The notes below the pieces were generated by a model. It was not told where the DNA came from and did not search any database. It was given only the letters and a program-made list of their open reading frames with translations. A DNA stretch of 64,000 nt, from the NCBI GenBank assembly GCA_023150945.1, contig JAKLJX010000002.1:124001-188000 (forward strand). Reading direction: 5' to 3'. Below are positions 10,201 through 20,056 of the stretch, piece after piece (the first letter of the stretch is position 1; every line of letters begins with the position of its first letter). Position numbers and translations under genes: made by a program. Origin of the DNA: a bacterium. GTDB lineage: Bacteria; Zhuqueibacterota; Zhuqueibacteria; Zhuqueibacterales; Zhuqueibacteraceae.

Positions 10201-10926
10201 TTCCAGCGCCGCGGGCGTCAGCGTACCGGTGTTGTCCGTCAAGTTTATGGTGCCGGTGAAGCTGGTGTTGTTGTTGAATCCGTCTTTCGCGGCTACCGTC
10301 AACGTGAAGGAATCGCCGGCCAACGGAGCAGGAGCCGGCGAGGAGACTTCGAAGCGTTGCAACGGCCCGGGCGTGACGGCAAACGGCGGTGAGGAGGCCG
10401 GGCCGTCGAGGCGGACGCCGGCGCTGTTCTGCGTTTCAATCGTCAAACTGTAGCTGCCTGCCGTGGTATGGTTGGTGATCAACGAGAATACGACGCCGGT
10501 CGGCACGCCAACCGGTGTCGGATCGCCGGAGCCGTCGCGCGTCAGCGTCAGCACCTGGCCCGCTTTGGTCGGCGTAAGAAAACCGCCGTTCATTCCCCCC
10601 GTGCCGCTGGCAACGCCGACACCCGCAATACTGAAGCCCGCGGGAAAGGTGACGACGATCTTTCCGTTGGCCGGCATGCCGCCTTGCGGGGTGAAGGCAA
10701 CGGTGCAAGTTGCGCGACTGCCGGCGCCGGCGTCATCGAGCGTCACCGCAATGTTGGAGATTGTGCCGCGGCCAAAAGTAAGCGTGGCGTGCAGCAGGAT
10801 CATGGCCGCGAGTGTGCTGGTGACAGAGAGGCTGCGGCGACGTGATCGCGCAGCGGCAGGTGACCGGCGGACAGCAGAAGACAATGGCTGGGGGCAGTGC
10901 AAGGTTGAAAGAGACATCGCCATCAC
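4240..10926 (-). CDS. Giant multi-domain surface protein with FlgD-type C-terminal sorting domain
   Basis: 2,228 residues. A long basic N-terminus (RSRRRS) is followed by a hydrophobic stretch near residues 36-50, read as a signal peptide. A later start is possible. Next come an FPAGF-type beta domain (about 55-165), several Ig-like domains including an invasin-like one with KDAFGNAVGAGR, and a long run of CARDB-like repeats. The repeats recur with phrases such as VTxGxxxxFxVxVRNxG and STEQxFTxxAK. The last 101 residues start with YNYPNPF and end VLNGVYLAVIKTHAGTARTKVAVIK, the FlgD-like/type IX-style sorting domain of FCB bacteria. The cell-surface or secreted location follows from that; the function (adhesion, matrix) is unknown. 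The gene is 39 bases downstream of a small protein sharing its N-terminal domain, so the two are probably co-transcribed. Confidence 0.88.
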   Translation of the reverse strand: MMAMSLSTLHCPQPLSSAVRRSPAAARSRRRSLSVTSTLAAMILLHATLTFGRGTISNIAVTLDDAGAGSRATCTVAFTPQGGMPANGKIVVTFPAGFSIAGVGVASGTGGMNGGFLTPTKAGQVLTLTRDGSGDPTPVGVPTGVVFSLITNHTTAGSYSLTIETQNSAGVRLDGPASSPPFAVTPGPLQRFEVSSPAPAPLAGDSFTLTVAAKDGFNNNTSFTGTINLTDNTGTLTPAALEFNNQSQQSTSVARITKAQAGIVIRAAGGGKTGESAPFTVNAGSAAKILVAPLAATQPAGVAFVLTATAQDQFSNTATSFNGPAEIKPSTGTLAPAAGTFVNGVLNQSIAFQTVGTGSATVTVQSGTISGVSTAVQVLPGEAAGTITLTADPPKLPANGFKTTTIQSAVIKDAFGNAVGAGRLFTISVSDPNLGEIVGSDADPASPSFQVATTSASILSFQFRAKTTGGTATIHAAGGANGAATGSVAVSVNQLRILSVTSDRDTISTDQKDLAVKMVVQNLGRDPVQLNSASLLFGGQTQGFQVQLKTPLPATIPGNLQTVTLEFAVNAKDRTGIITLDGAVVGTVVDAGDIRDDNADPPLDQWIAQKAPELSIVSGTLNPLTVTRGNSYQFSVSVRNNGGATVNLIPNETKFEFGGAFVALLDANQATRIPGNSVTKLTFQRQTVANQLLGNYTPSVTIRGTQNGSAFSPAPLRTDNLLVQDAAELEIVSVVPSQNTVTQGMGKDWTITMALRNNGSADMGLENTTFEIQVNGVTATGYDVVRPPAFRNAGDNILRKDSTDFLEFKIRRTGNARGTALVFATVTTRIGDTRFEASTNGTQGSFVVQSPAKLRITLLPSQTTVTQRQTQDWRVTMTVENSGESDVHVLFKSAPPSITFSRSQGFEILPPNNLEGVAGDSTVKGGTTRRMDFIIATTGTASGGNQITGVLTTREVNSDSIIIDDTKDAGGTSVTMQVPAVAAIDSTVLTQVFNRNRLNTGQPFQVRVVLRATPPNEEALDSVRVKLATDGASLIANDTITLKNPNRLAVFEVSAAAAATSREVFTASITAAFAANTKAQATINPAADDTAVIAIDRPAALRPAGVSTSLRLKKIAANSTEFWRVYVALTADAEAGDVQLDPPQPLTLAINNEVKTDYVVETPAALQGGGLLLRSGQTDTLEYRISRVGRDGGDLAIRAAVSGMDVNDRRQLTVTGTDTVQVISLTRVRIAKTVISNQPDGGVGTVNTDQTFTLNADVNNIGFERLDSVWVTLKALRQAAPPQQQLRIGPIDNGSTGTAVFAVTAPSTPTAAGELELFEATIDSAFTPTTHARIDPAFDSTAAVRVQTPANLQLQASTPAVPNRQLTIGQTFTLRAVVSNLGQAPFDDSGRLQIVPPLPAGFVIGDNSPRSFSDGVPVEWQITAPEFASPQDTLLVEIVALPLDRNDGSLADAASRTVMVIVDVNASALALSSLGISEPEGARDHIVSTEQEFTVTAKVAASPNLSELNGEITLPTGYSFLTNEPSVKAVSGDSVRWRLKAPVGSHSNPREIKVKLTAKNSKGETEPSVESTVTVQAEPRALLELTPEIHSPAGARTGKLAVAQSFTLRVTLRNLGAPTSNFARVTLQVGETGLVLEQPAEQELVMDEEARVGYVEWQATAPAVPTPSRELTFTVTQVPVDLNAGEQAPIRNNGIANLLIETLDRGTVALTDFRIFAPAGAQDRSLSTEQRFTLAAKADWFRATNIAARLVLPEGGGFVPEDQLTKLLSGAPGQEFYWDLTAPASALDSATFKIVLTASDESDQSVNLGPETDSLKIRLVKRANLLFTAKITSPETATDGVVSVGQSFQVSALLENLGEAETVGSDSLEIRLPANYQLDPAVDTALVKHTSPVGGMRVATWQVLAPIEASTTQDLSLTLLDPPDDANTGADAQVVDQDLRQRVNIATEARKLSVTSTALARRPPVARGQSNVPVLQFSLTDPGASQTASDILLTGLRFYIRNRQGKNIAPGLLFRAFRLVHQENAAQVYGEIHLTSADQSNPVQLPLLMDSVAVGFGRAPGLVLTADLVEADTAKAFLLAFDESTDLTAIDRDSRQPVQVVDANNRTGAAFQLNSELSVLFDADHSTFYNYPNPFRPPESNDRSQGTRFIYNLAQDSEVELKIFTLLGELVWERKFSASMPQGRRGSHVDDIVWNGFNDRGRKVLNGVYLAVIKTHAGTARTKVAVIK

Positions 10927-10965
10927 TAATCAGGTTGTTCAATATCGATTTCGGTGGCCGGCAAC

Positions 10966-11469
10966 TCAGTTCGCCGTATCCGGCGCGCGTTCGAAGGCGA
11001 CGGCTTGCGGTGCCAGATCGACGAACGCGGCAGAGGCCTGTGGCTTGATCTGTAAGCGCACCGGAGGAACGGCGGCCAGGTCGCTGGGATTGACGATCGC
11101 GCTGACCCGCAGCGTAATGGCGGTGCCGGCAGCAACGCTGGGCCCGCGGCCCGCCCGCGTGAGGCGCAGCTTCTGTCGTTCTGAGGCGACCGTAAAGCCG
11201 CCCGGCAACTGCTCGGAACCGGCGATTTGGGCTTTGCTGAGATCGAAGCCTGCGGGAAACTCCAGCACAAACTCGGCGGCGGGTGTGAGAGGAACAGCGG
11301 CAGTGAATGACAATTCATACACCGAGGGCTGGCCGGCTGCGGCTTGCAAGGCCCGCAGGTGAAATGCGGGTTGTGATTTGACTTGCGCGATCGAGGGCGG
11401 GACAACGAGGATCATCCAACCCCAACATGCCAGCCGGCGTGCGGCCGGCAGGATGAGCTTACAATTCAT
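10966..11469 (-). CDS. Small secreted protein paralogous to the N-terminal domain of the giant surface protein
   Basis: 167 residues. The ATG at 11469 follows AGGAGCG and begins a signal peptide ending near SIAQ. The mature part is one beta-rich domain with FVLEFPAGFDLSKAQIAG. It matches in order the FPAGF domain of the adjacent giant protein (hydrophobic strand, FPAGF, LTLTR-like strand, then a late VxxxxxNP region). I read it as a stand-alone copy of that domain. A longer upstream open frame exists but lacks a ribosome site and signal peptide. A partner or periplasmic accessory role for the giant protein is inference. Confidence 0.7.
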   Translation of the reverse strand: MNCKLILPAARRLACWGWMILVVPPSIAQVKSQPAFHLRALQAAAGQPSVYELSFTAAVPLTPAAEFVLEFPAGFDLSKAQIAGSEQLPGGFTVASERQKLRLTRAGRGPSVAAGTAITLRVSAIVNPSDLAAVPPVRLQIKPQASAAFVDLAPQAVAFERAPDTAN

Positions 11470-11841
11470 GCATCCGCTCCTGTTGCGAAATTCGTGGTGG
11501 TGTGCGGCGGAACGGTACAAAATTACGACTTGGGAGACGCTTGCTTCAAATTGGTACAAGACGTCTTTTGTTTGCTGGTCGTGACAAAACAAACATGGAC
11601 GACCGGCAAATTCATCGGCTGCGCGGTTGCGCTGTTTTTAGAGCTTTTGCGTGTCACATTGCCGGTGGTTCGGCAGTGTCGCCGGACAACTTCGGCACAG
11701 CCGGCATTGGGCACTGAGCCTCAAAGCGCAGCGGGAAGGGAACAAACAAAGTTCGTACCAGAGAGCAGCGGTACATGAATCGCTTTGCGAAGGGATGAAG
11801 TGGAGAGGGCAAGCCGTGGGGCGGAGCGGGTGCGCATCAAA
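11470..11841. other. Gap with no clear gene
   Basis: About 370 bases between the small secreted protein and the terminator of the FN3-like gene. It must hold the promoter of the minus-strand surface-protein pair. A TTGAAG/TAATTT pair is present on that strand but is weak. Short open frames here have no ribosome sites or recognisable content. Confidence 0.5.
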
Positions 11842-11868
11842 ATAAAAAAGGCCATGAGGAGATGGCCT
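11842..11868 (-). terminator. Rho-independent terminator of the FN3-like gene
   Basis: Read on the minus strand: a GGCCAT stem, a six-base loop, ATGGCC, then a run of T (TTTTTTATT). It lies about 40 bases after the stop codon at 11907. Confidence 0.8.
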
Positions 11869-11906
11869 GTCGTGGCAATTGCGAGATTGAGATTGGAAAT
11901 ACGAAT

Positions 11907-12317
11907 TTAGCGGAACATCGCCTTGATGCTGCCCCAGGTCGCGCGCGCGCTGGAGATCGTGGGGTTGACGTTGATGGTGTTGGAATAAGTGTAGCTGCCG
12001 TCGCGATCGATGATCTTGATGCGATAGTAATAAACGCGCAGACTCGATTTGAATACGGTGTTGTCTTCGTAGAGGTAATCGGTTTTCGCGGTCGCGCTGC
12101 CCTTGGCATCCAGGGTCGCAATGCGCTCGAACGTCTTGTCATCCAGCCCGCGCTCGATTTCAAAGCCCTTCAAATTGATCTCGGCTTCCGAAGTCCATTT
12201 TAGCGTGACTTTGTTGCGCTCAGGCTCGCCGCGGAATTCCGACACCACGCTGCCGGCAAGCAGCGCCGCCGCGCCGCAGGCCATGACCAGCAGAACGAAA
12301 AGTATTGATTTTCTCAT
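11907..12317 (-). CDS. Small secreted fibronectin type III-like protein
   Basis: 136 residues from the ATG at 12317, preceded by GAGGTG. A signal peptide covers about residues 1-22 (MRKSILFVLLVMACGAAALLAG). The rest is a single FN3-like domain: VTLKWTSEAEINLKGFEIERG, then YYYRIKIIDRDGSYTYSN. This pattern is common in the modules placed before sorting domains in FCB surface proteins, but here there is no sorting domain. The terminator at 11842-11868 makes it a separate unit. Role unknown; it could be a free-standing periplasmic or secreted module. Confidence 0.75.
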   Translation of the reverse strand: MRKSILFVLLVMACGAAALLAGSVVSEFRGEPERNKVTLKWTSEAEINLKGFEIERGLDDKTFERIATLDAKGSATAKTDYLYEDNTVFKSSLRVYYYRIKIIDRDGSYTYSNTINVNPTISSARATWGSIKAMFR

Positions 12318-12389
12318 AAGGACACCTCGCTTCCATGCCGGCAAAAAGATAGGGGTTTATCCGCCAGAGTCAAGGTTTTTTTCGGACTC

Positions 12390-12417
12390 TTGCTTCTCGC
12401 AAAAAACCTGTTATCTT
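12390..12417 (+). promoter_or_regulatory. Possible sigma-70 promoter for the Bor-like lipoprotein
   Basis: TTGCTT (12390-12395), 16 bases, TATCTT (12412-12417), about 54 bases before the ATG. It matches the consensus only in part. Confidence 0.35.
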
Positions 12418-12471
12418 GGCACCCGCATCAAATGCAAGAATCAGACCCAACAACCAAAATCAGGAGGCCTC

Positions 12472-12795
12472 ATGCGAAAACTAATCTTGGTTGCTCTGCT
12501 CGCCACTTTTGCCATGGGCTGCTACACCATGAAAGCCGTGGCGCCCGCGGGCCAACAGTTGAGCACGCTGGCGGAAACCGACGGCGCGACCTTCAAGAAG
12601 AATGTCCGCGTCTGGTATGCGCTCTGGGGCTTGGCGCCGATTTCCAACAACTCCTCGGCGCAGGTCATTCAAGAGAACAACTTGAAGAACGTGCGCATCA
12701 CCACCAAGCACACTTTTGTGGATGGCTTGATCGGCGTGGTCACGGGATTGGTGACCATCGTGCCGACGACCATGGTGATCGAAGGCAATCAGTAA
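12472..12795 (+). CDS. Bor-like lipoprotein
   Basis: 107 residues with a very strong AGGAGG ribosome site. A short signal peptide ends in a lipobox (FAMG before Cys17), so the protein should be lipidated and membrane-anchored. The C-terminal half (KHTFVDGLIGVVTG, then TTMVIEG) follows the pattern of the Bor/Iss family (TQQTFVNGLLGFITLG...), small outer-membrane lipoproteins first known from phage lambda. Bor is linked to serum resistance in enterics; that role cannot be transferred here. The family match is by eye and moderate. Confidence 0.65.
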   Translation: MRKLILVALLATFAMGCYTMKAVAPAGQQLSTLAETDGATFKKNVRVWYALWGLAPISNNSSAQVIQENNLKNVRITTKHTFVDGLIGVVTGLVTIVPTTMVIEGNQ

Positions 12796-12809
12796 GAGCA
12801 GCCCCAAGC

Positions 12810-12845
12810 AGTCTGCCGTTGGCAGCAGGCCGCCACCGGCAGACT
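12810..12845 (+). terminator. Candidate terminator hairpin after the Bor-like gene
   Basis: AGTCTGCCG (12810-12818) pairs perfectly with CGGCAGACT (12837-12845) around an 18-base loop, 14 bases after the stop. There is no T run, so it may only stabilise the transcript. Confidence 0.4.
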
Positions 12846-12967
12846 CGCACCCGGGCCGCATCGTGGCCGGCAGTTCTCCCTCCTGCCGGCAACGAAGTCG
12901 GCCCGCTGCTTTCCCGCCCGACCTTCCCTCCCACTCACGCGGCAGCCTCGCCTTGTGAGGACGCGCC

Positions 12968-14434
12968 TCAAGATAGAATCTCATCCACGATTTTTTTCAC
13001 TGAAAACAGTGCAGCATGATCGAAGCGGAAAGTCCGGTGCTGATAGTCGTCATTGGGCGACTGGGTGTACTGCTGCGCATAGAACTCACGGCGGGTGCTG
13101 AGGTCGTGCAGTGCCGCAGCCAGGGCGTCCACGTCCTGACGGGTGTTGTAGATGCCGAAACTCGCGCGCACCATGCCTTTGTGCATTTCGGCCAGCACTT
13201 CCAATTCCGCATCGGAAAGATCACCGTCTTCGGCGAGACTCCGGCGCACCATCTCGCGCACGTAAGGATGAGCGCAGAAGCATTCGTTGCGCACCGAGAT
13301 GTTGAAATAGTCATTCAACACTGCGGCGGTGAAGGCATGATGCAGCCCTTTCAGATTGAAGGAAATGGCGCCGGCGCGCTGGCACTGCACGGTGTCGGTT
13401 TCGCCGTAGATCAGAATATCCGGCACCGTCGCGAGGCGCTCGAGCGCATAGGCGATCAACTCGTTTTCTTCGGCGGCGAGATAGTCCATCCCCACCTGCT
13501 GCAGGGCGTAGAGTGCCGCAGCCAGGCCGATCGCGCCGCTGATGTTGGGCGTACCCGCTTCCTCGCGATGGGGAAAATACGGGGAAACGGTGTAGCGATC
13601 GACATAGACCATGTCGACCATGCCGCCGCCCACTTCATCCGGCTCGATGCCGGTGAACACGTCCTGGCGCGCCACCACCACGCCGGGCGAGCCGGGCGCA
13701 TAGATCTTGTGCCCGGAGAAAGCCAGAATATCGAGATCATCGCGGGTCATGGCGATCGGCACATGCGCCGCCATCTGCGCGGCATCCACCACCATCAACG
13801 CGCCGTGGCGGTGCGCCAGCTTCGCCACCTCCTGAATGGGATTGATGATGCCCGTGACGTTCGAGACGCCGGTGAGGGCCACGTAGTTCACGCGCTCGCC
13901 GTATTGCTGCAACGCCTCCTCCACCCGCCGCAGATCGACGCAACCCAGCGCGTGTGCCGCCACCTTCGCGGGCACGTGCACCACCTCGCGAAAGTGCTTG
14001 CGATGCGGCAGATCGTTGGAGTGATGCTCCATGATCGAAGTGATCACCACGTCGCGCTCCGGCCGCTTGGCCCGCAGGGTACGCGCCACCCGGTTGAGGC
14101 CGCCGGTGGCCCCGCTGCCGACAAAAAACGAAGTGTAAATCGCGGGATCGGCTTGCACGAAATCCAGCACCATCTGATGCGCCCATTCATACTCATGCGT
14201 GGAAAGCTTGGCGCCAAAATGCAGCACGCTGTGGGTGTTGGAATAGAAGGGTTGAAAGCGGTCCAGCACTTCCTGCACGACTTTCAGGCGCAGCGTGCTC
14301 GCCGTGCTGTCGAGATAGATCCGGCGGGTGTGCTCGCCGGTCGCCAGGGTGTAGCAGACGTCCAAACCGATCACTTCCTGCGCCAGCTTGTGCAGCCGCG
14401 CGGCGCGCGCCCGCGCCTCGTTTGCATGTGCCAT
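12968..14434 (-). CDS. Class V aminotransferase / cysteine desulfurase-like PLP enzyme
   Basis: 488 residues starting at an ATG preceded by GGGAGCGG. The PLP-binding lysine sits in AFSGHKIYAPGSPG. DAAQMAAH supplies the cofactor Asp and TSIMEHHSN the conserved His of the SufS/IscS/kynureninase superfamily. RNECFCAHPY lies where SufS-type enzymes carry the catalytic Cys (RxxxxCAxP), which supports a desulfurase-like chemistry. It is about 80 residues longer than SufS, with extra N- and C-terminal regions, and no Fe-S assembly genes are nearby. It could therefore act on another substrate. It is transcribed divergently from transketolase. Confidence 0.8.
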   Translation of the reverse strand: MAHANEARARAARLHKLAQEVIGLDVCYTLATGEHTRRIYLDSTASTLRLKVVQEVLDRFQPFYSNTHSVLHFGAKLSTHEYEWAHQMVLDFVQADPAIYTSFFVGSGATGGLNRVARTLRAKRPERDVVITSIMEHHSNDLPHRKHFREVVHVPAKVAAHALGCVDLRRVEEALQQYGERVNYVALTGVSNVTGIINPIQEVAKLAHRHGALMVVDAAQMAAHVPIAMTRDDLDILAFSGHKIYAPGSPGVVVARQDVFTGIEPDEVGGGMVDMVYVDRYTVSPYFPHREEAGTPNISGAIGLAAALYALQQVGMDYLAAEENELIAYALERLATVPDILIYGETDTVQCQRAGAISFNLKGLHHAFTAAVLNDYFNISVRNECFCAHPYVREMVRRSLAEDGDLSDAELEVLAEMHKGMVRASFGIYNTRQDVDALAAALHDLSTRREFYAQQYTQSPNDDYQHRTFRFDHAALFSVKKIVDEILS

Positions 14435-14644
14435 TTCACCGCTCCCGTTGGTACGTGCCTTTCGTTTTTTGGAATGGCGGGAATGTAAGCAAGCCGGAAA
14501 TCACTCGCAAATCATAGTTCCCGCCGCGTGGGCATGGCCGAGGAGAAGCCCCGCTTGCATCTTGCGGCACGTATTTGTAATTTGCGGCCAATTTTTGGAC
14601 AACCCGCATATCCGCATCCACTTCCAAGAGAGAAAGATACCACG

Positions 14645-16657
14645 ATGGAGAATCCCGCCCCCCTCGATTTGCTCTGCATCAATACCATCCGCACCCTCGC
14701 CATTGACGCCATTCAAAAGGCCAACAGCGGCCATCCCGGCCTGCCCATGGGCGCCGCCGCCATGGCTTATGTGCTGTGGGATCGCTTCCTCAAGCACAAC
14801 CCGGCGAATCCCCAGTGGCCCGATCGCGACCGCTTCGTGTTGTCGGCGGGGCACGGCTCGATGCTGCTCTACAGCCTGCTTCATCTCACCGGCTATGACC
14901 TGCCGCTCGCCGAGCTGCAAAATTTCCGGCAGCTCGGCAGCAAAACGCCCGGCCATCCCGAACACGGCCTCACGCCCGGCGTCGAAACCACCACCGGCCC
15001 GCTGGGCCAGGGCTTTGGCAACGGTGTGGGCATGGCTCTGGCGGAAGCCCAACTCGCTGCGGTGTTCAATCGCCCGGGGTTCGAAATCGTGAATCACTTC
15101 ACCTATGCCATCGTCAGCGACGGCGATTTGATGGAAGGCGTGGCTGCTGAAGCTGCCTCGCTGGCGGGCCACCTGCGTTTGGGCAAACTCATCTATCTTT
15201 ACGATGACAACCGCATCTCCATCGAAGGCAGCACCGACCTCGCCTTCACCGAGGATCGCGCCCTGCGCTTTGCCGCCTACGGCTGGCACGTGCAGACCTT
15301 GAAGGACGGCAATGATTTGCCCGCCATCGAAAAAGCCCTGACCGAGGCGCGCGCTCACACCGACCAGCCCTCACTGATCGTCGTGCGCACGCACATCGGC
15401 TATGGCAGCCCCAACAAGCAGGACACGGCGGCCGTGCACGGCGAGCCGTTGGGCAAGGAGGAAGTGGTGCTCACCAAGCGCGCTTATGGCTGGCCTGAAA
15501 ACGAGCCGTTCTATTTGCCCGAGGCCGCAGTGCAGCACTTTCGCGCGGCGCTGGCGCGCGGCCGGGAAGCTGAAAATGCCTGGCAGCAAAAATTCGCAGA
15601 GTATGAAAAGGCTTTCCCCGAGTTGGCGGCGCGCTTCCAACGCGTGCTGGCCGGCGAGTTGCCTGCCGGCTGGGACCAAGACTTTCCGGTTTTTCCCGTG
15701 GACGCCAAAGGCATGGCCACACGGGTCGCCAGCGGCAAAGTGTTGAACACCCTCGCCAGCCGCCTGCCGGAATTGATTGGCGGCTCGGCCGATCTCGCGC
15801 CCAGCACCAAAACCTTGATCAGTCAGGAGAAGGATTTTGGCCCGGCGCACCGCCTCGGCCGCAATCTGCGCTTCGGCGTGCGCGAGCATGCCATGGGCAG
15901 TGTGTGCAACGGCATTGCCCTGCACGGCGGCTTGCGGCCGTACGCCAGCACCTTTCTGGTCTTCTCTGATTACATGCGCCCCGCTATTCGCCTGGCGGCC
16001 CTCACCGAGCTGCCGGTGATTTATGTTTTCACCCACGACAGCATCGGCCTCGGCGAAGACGGCCCCACGCATCAACCTGTCGAACATTTTGCCGCGTTGC
16101 GCGCCATTCCGAAATTGATCTTCCTGCGGCCCGGCGACGCCAATGAGACCGCTGAGGCCTGGCGTTTCGCGATTCAGCATCGCGAAGGCCCGGTCGCGCT
16201 TGCGCTCACCCGGCAGGACGTGCCCACGCTTGACCGCTCGCGCTGTTCCGCCGCTGCCGGCTTGCAGCGCGGGGCTTACATTTTGTGGGAATCAAAGATC
16301 GGCACGCCCCAGCTCATCTTGATCGCTTCCGGCAGCGAAGTCTGGCCCACCTGGCAGGCGGCGCAACAACTCAATGAGCGCGGGCTGGCGGTGCGTGTGG
16401 TCAGCATGCCCTCGTGGGAGTTGTTCGAGGCGCAGCCGCAAACCTATCGTGACGAAGTTTTGCCGCCGGCCGTGCCGGCGCGGCTGGCCGTCGAGAGCGG
16501 CATTGCGCTCGGCTGGCACAAGTATGTCGGGCCGCACGGCGCCACGGTCACCATCGACCACCGCTTTGGCGCCTCGGCACCGGTGGCAGAAGTCATGCAA
16601 GCCTACGGCTTCACCGCGGAGAACATCGCGGCGCGCGCCCTGGCGCTGCTGGGCTGA
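14645..16657 (+). CDS. tkt: Transketolase
   Basis: 670 residues, the usual length. It moves two-carbon ketol units between sugar phosphates in the pentose phosphate pathway, using thiamine diphosphate and Mg. The N-terminal domain has [23 protein letters not shown], then [18 protein letters not shown]. The ThDP/Mg site is [19 protein letters not shown]...[10 protein letters not shown]. The pyrimidine domain has [14 protein letters not shown] and [20 protein letters not shown] chose the ATG at 14645 (after AGAGAGAAAG) because homologues begin with a Leu-rich xxNTIRxLxIDAI helix just there. It shares the 16829-16866 terminator with groEL. Confidence 0.95.
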   Translation: MENPAPLDLLCINTIRTLAIDAIQKANSGHPGLPMGAAAMAYVLWDRFLKHNPANPQWPDRDRFVLSAGHGSMLLYSLLHLTGYDLPLAELQNFRQLGSKTPGHPEHGLTPGVETTTGPLGQGFGNGVGMALAEAQLAAVFNRPGFEIVNHFTYAIVSDGDLMEGVAAEAASLAGHLRLGKLIYLYDDNRISIEGSTDLAFTEDRALRFAAYGWHVQTLKDGNDLPAIEKALTEARAHTDQPSLIVVRTHIGYGSPNKQDTAAVHGEPLGKEEVVLTKRAYGWPENEPFYLPEAAVQHFRAALARGREAENAWQQKFAEYEKAFPELAARFQRVLAGELPAGWDQDFPVFPVDAKGMATRVASGKVLNTLASRLPELIGGSADLAPSTKTLISQEKDFGPAHRLGRNLRFGVREHAMGSVCNGIALHGGLRPYASTFLVFSDYMRPAIRLAALTELPVIYVFTHDSIGLGEDGPTHQPVEHFAALRAIPKLIFLRPGDANETAEAWRFAIQHREGPVALALTRQDVPTLDRSRCSAAAGLQRGAYILWESKIGTPQLILIASGSEVWPTWQAAQQLNERGLAVRVVSMPSWELFEAQPQTYRDEVLPPAVPARLAVESGIALGWHKYVGPHGATVTIDHRFGASAPVAEVMQAYGFTAENIAARALALLG

Positions 16658-16828
16658 GCGCATTCTCAGACAGGATGAGCGGGATTCACAGGATATTTTG
16701 GGATGGGAGGGTTTGCAGCAGGCAAAGCTGTTCCTGCAGAACGAGGCGGTTGAGTTTGACCTACTGGGAGAATTTATCAATTGGGCATGCCGCTCCGTTG
16801 CGTGACCATACCCGCTGCGACCTCGCAA

Positions 16829-16866
16829 CAAAAAAGCCGGCTCTCGTGAGAGAGACCGGCTTTTTG
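16829..16866. terminator. Bidirectional terminator between transketolase and groEL
   Basis: AAAAAAGCCGG, a CTCTC/GAGAG inner stem and CCGGCTTTTTG form a strong hairpin with A and T runs on its two sides. It can end transcription of the plus-strand tkt and the minus-strand groEL. The preceding 170 bases hold nothing recognisable. Confidence 0.85.
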
Positions 16867-16907
16867 TTTTCGAGCGGATTGCCTGGCAGGCGCGGGCCTG
16901 CAGGGAA

Positions 16908-18557
<1,650 letters not shown>

Positions 18558-18586
18558 TCAAAGTTTTGTGGGTTTCCTGCAGCAAA

Positions 18587-18871
18587 TCACAACACGGCCA
18601 GAATATCGCTTTCGCGCATGATCAGATAATCTTTGCCATCGACCGATACTTCCGTGCCGGAGTATTTGCCGTACAGCACTTTGTCGCCCTTCTTCACTTC
18701 CATGGCCATCTTTTGGCCCGAGTCCGAGATTTTGCCCGGCCCAACTGCCACCACCTCACCCTGCATCGGCTTCTCTTTCGCGGTGTCGGGGATGATAATC
18801 CCACCAACCTTCTTCTCTTCCTGGTCAAGTGGCTTGATCACGACGCGATCAGCCAACGGTTTGATTGTCAT
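18587..18871 (-). CDS. groES: 10-kDa co-chaperonin GroES
   Basis: 94 residues, standard length. It is the lid of the GroEL chamber. It starts [35 protein letters not shown], with the mobile loop GGIIIPDTA, and ends with the usual [28 protein letters not shown]. The start has a near-perfect AAGGAGGT ribosome site. It is the first gene of the operon, directly downstream of a CIRCE operator and a clear promoter. Confidence 0.98.
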   Translation of the reverse strand: MTIKPLADRVVIKPLDQEEKKVGGIIIPDTAKEKPMQGEVVAVGPGKISDSGQKMAMEVKKGDKVLYGKYSGTEVSVDGKDYLIMRESDILAVL

Positions 18872-18928
18872 TGCAGTACCTCCTTGGAAATAAGGTCCAG
18901 TTGAAACGGTAGTTTTTCTGAATTCCTG

Positions 18929-18955
18929 TTAGCACTCATAGTCTACGAGTGCCAA
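18929..18955 (-). promoter_or_regulatory. CIRCE operator (HrcA site) of groESL
   Basis: TTAGCACTC, nine bases, GAGTGCCAA. This is the CIRCE inverted repeat with one mismatch in one arm. It lies 57 bases upstream of groES, where it would be transcribed in the leader. It implies repression by HrcA, whose gene is not in the window. Confidence 0.95.
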
Positions 18956-18966
18956 GAGCAGGCTCC

Positions 18967-18994
18967 AATTTAAAATTCTCGACTTAAATGTCAA
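18967..18994 (-). promoter_or_regulatory. Sigma-70 promoter of groES-groEL
   Basis: On the minus strand, TTGACA (18994-18989) and TAAATT (18972-18967) are separated by 16 bases. The CIRCE element begins about 11 bases further on, the classical arrangement for HrcA control. Confidence 0.75.
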
Positions 18995-19216
18995 GTGGAT
19001 TGTTGGCAATCTATGTGACAAATTGACAAGGGGCCGGGAGTAGGGATCGAGGAAATGTCGAAAAGTCTATTTTGAAGAAACGGAGGGCTGAAGGGAGTTG
19101 CGTAGTCTATGTTACAAATCAAAAAAAGACAATATTTTCAGCCATGTGCCTGTGGGCGAGATTATCTGGACTCTCAACAAACTCCGTGTTTCCGCGGTGA
19201 ATCTGACCTCGTCAAG
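18995..19216. other. Gap between the groESL promoter and the BtpA-family gene
   Basis: No supported gene. An AT-rich patch lies around 19110-19135. The right end carries a 16-base block GAATCTGACCTCGTCA (19199-19214), which recurs inverted at 59042-59057 and ends 2 bases before the following stop codon. Confidence 0.5.
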
Positions 19217-20038
19217 TCAACTGGCCTCTGCCTGCCGGCCACGGCAGGCCTGCACCAACGCCGCCGCCCGTTGCGGATCTATGCGCTGGTGAATCTGCCC
19301 GCCCAGTTTGATCGAGCTGCCCACGATGGCACCCTCGGCATGGCGCAGCAGCTCGGCTGCGTTGCCGGCCTGCAAACCGCTGCCAATCAAAACCGGCCGC
19401 GGCCCGGCCGCCTGTTTGACCGCCCGCAGAAATTCGAAGTCCACTTCCTTGCCGCTGCCGCTGCCGGAAACGATCAGTGCCTCGCAGCCGGCGCGTTCAT
19501 AGAATTCCTCCACCTCCTGCGCCAAATCGCGCGCGACCAGCGGCGCCGCATGCTTCACGCGAATATCCGCAAAGATTTGAATCTGCTCCGCGCCCAGGCG
19601 CTTACGTTCACGCAACAACAGATGCGCTTTGCCGGTGAGCAAGCCCTGATCGGTCACCACGGTGCCGGCCAGCACGTTCACGCGAATGAATTGCAGCCGC
19701 GCCGCCGCCGCAATCGCCAACGCTGAGAGCGCATCGTTGCGCAAAACGTTCACGCCCACCGGCAAGCCGCAACTCGCTTTGACGCGATCGGCGACAATCG
19801 CCATTGCTGCCACAGTTTCGGCCGGAACGTGATCGGGGAAATAGGGGAAATCGCCGAGGTTTTCGATCATGAGGCCGGAGAAGCCGCAGTCTTGCAGGAT
19901 TTTCGCATCGTGCAGTGCGGCGGTGATCACCTCGTCGAAAGCAACGGCATGCGGGCTGCCCGGCAGGCCGGGAAGATGCACCATGCCGAGCAGAACTGGC
20001 ACCTGAGGAAAGAGAGATTGCAGAGTGTTGTCGTTCAC
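19217..20038 (-). CDS. BtpA/SgcQ-family TIM-barrel protein
   Basis: 273 residues. The N-terminus (PVLLGMVHLPGLPGSP) and internal GFSGLMIENLGDFPYF, GVNVLRNDALSALAIA and SGSGSGKEVDFEFL segments are those of the BtpA family, a TIM-barrel group. The cyanobacterial member affects photosystem I stability; SgcQ is a putative sugar-related enzyme. The physiological role here is unknown. The start is a GTG at 20038 with a poor ribosome site, but homologues begin about this far before the GMVHLxPLPGSP motif. It stands alone, and a palindromic element lies immediately upstream. Confidence 0.82.
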   Translation of the reverse strand: MNDNTLQSLFPQVPVLLGMVHLPGLPGSPHAVAFDEVITAALHDAKILQDCGFSGLMIENLGDFPYFPDHVPAETVAAMAIVADRVKASCGLPVGVNVLRNDALSALAIAAAARLQFIRVNVLAGTVVTDQGLLTGKAHLLLRERKRLGAEQIQIFADIRVKHAAPLVARDLAQEVEEFYERAGCEALIVSGSGSGKEVDFEFLRAVKQAAGPRPVLIGSGLQAGNAAELLRHAEGAIVGSSIKLGGQIHQRIDPQRAAALVQACRGRQAEAS

Positions 20039-20056
20039 CTGTTGGCGTTTGCAGTC

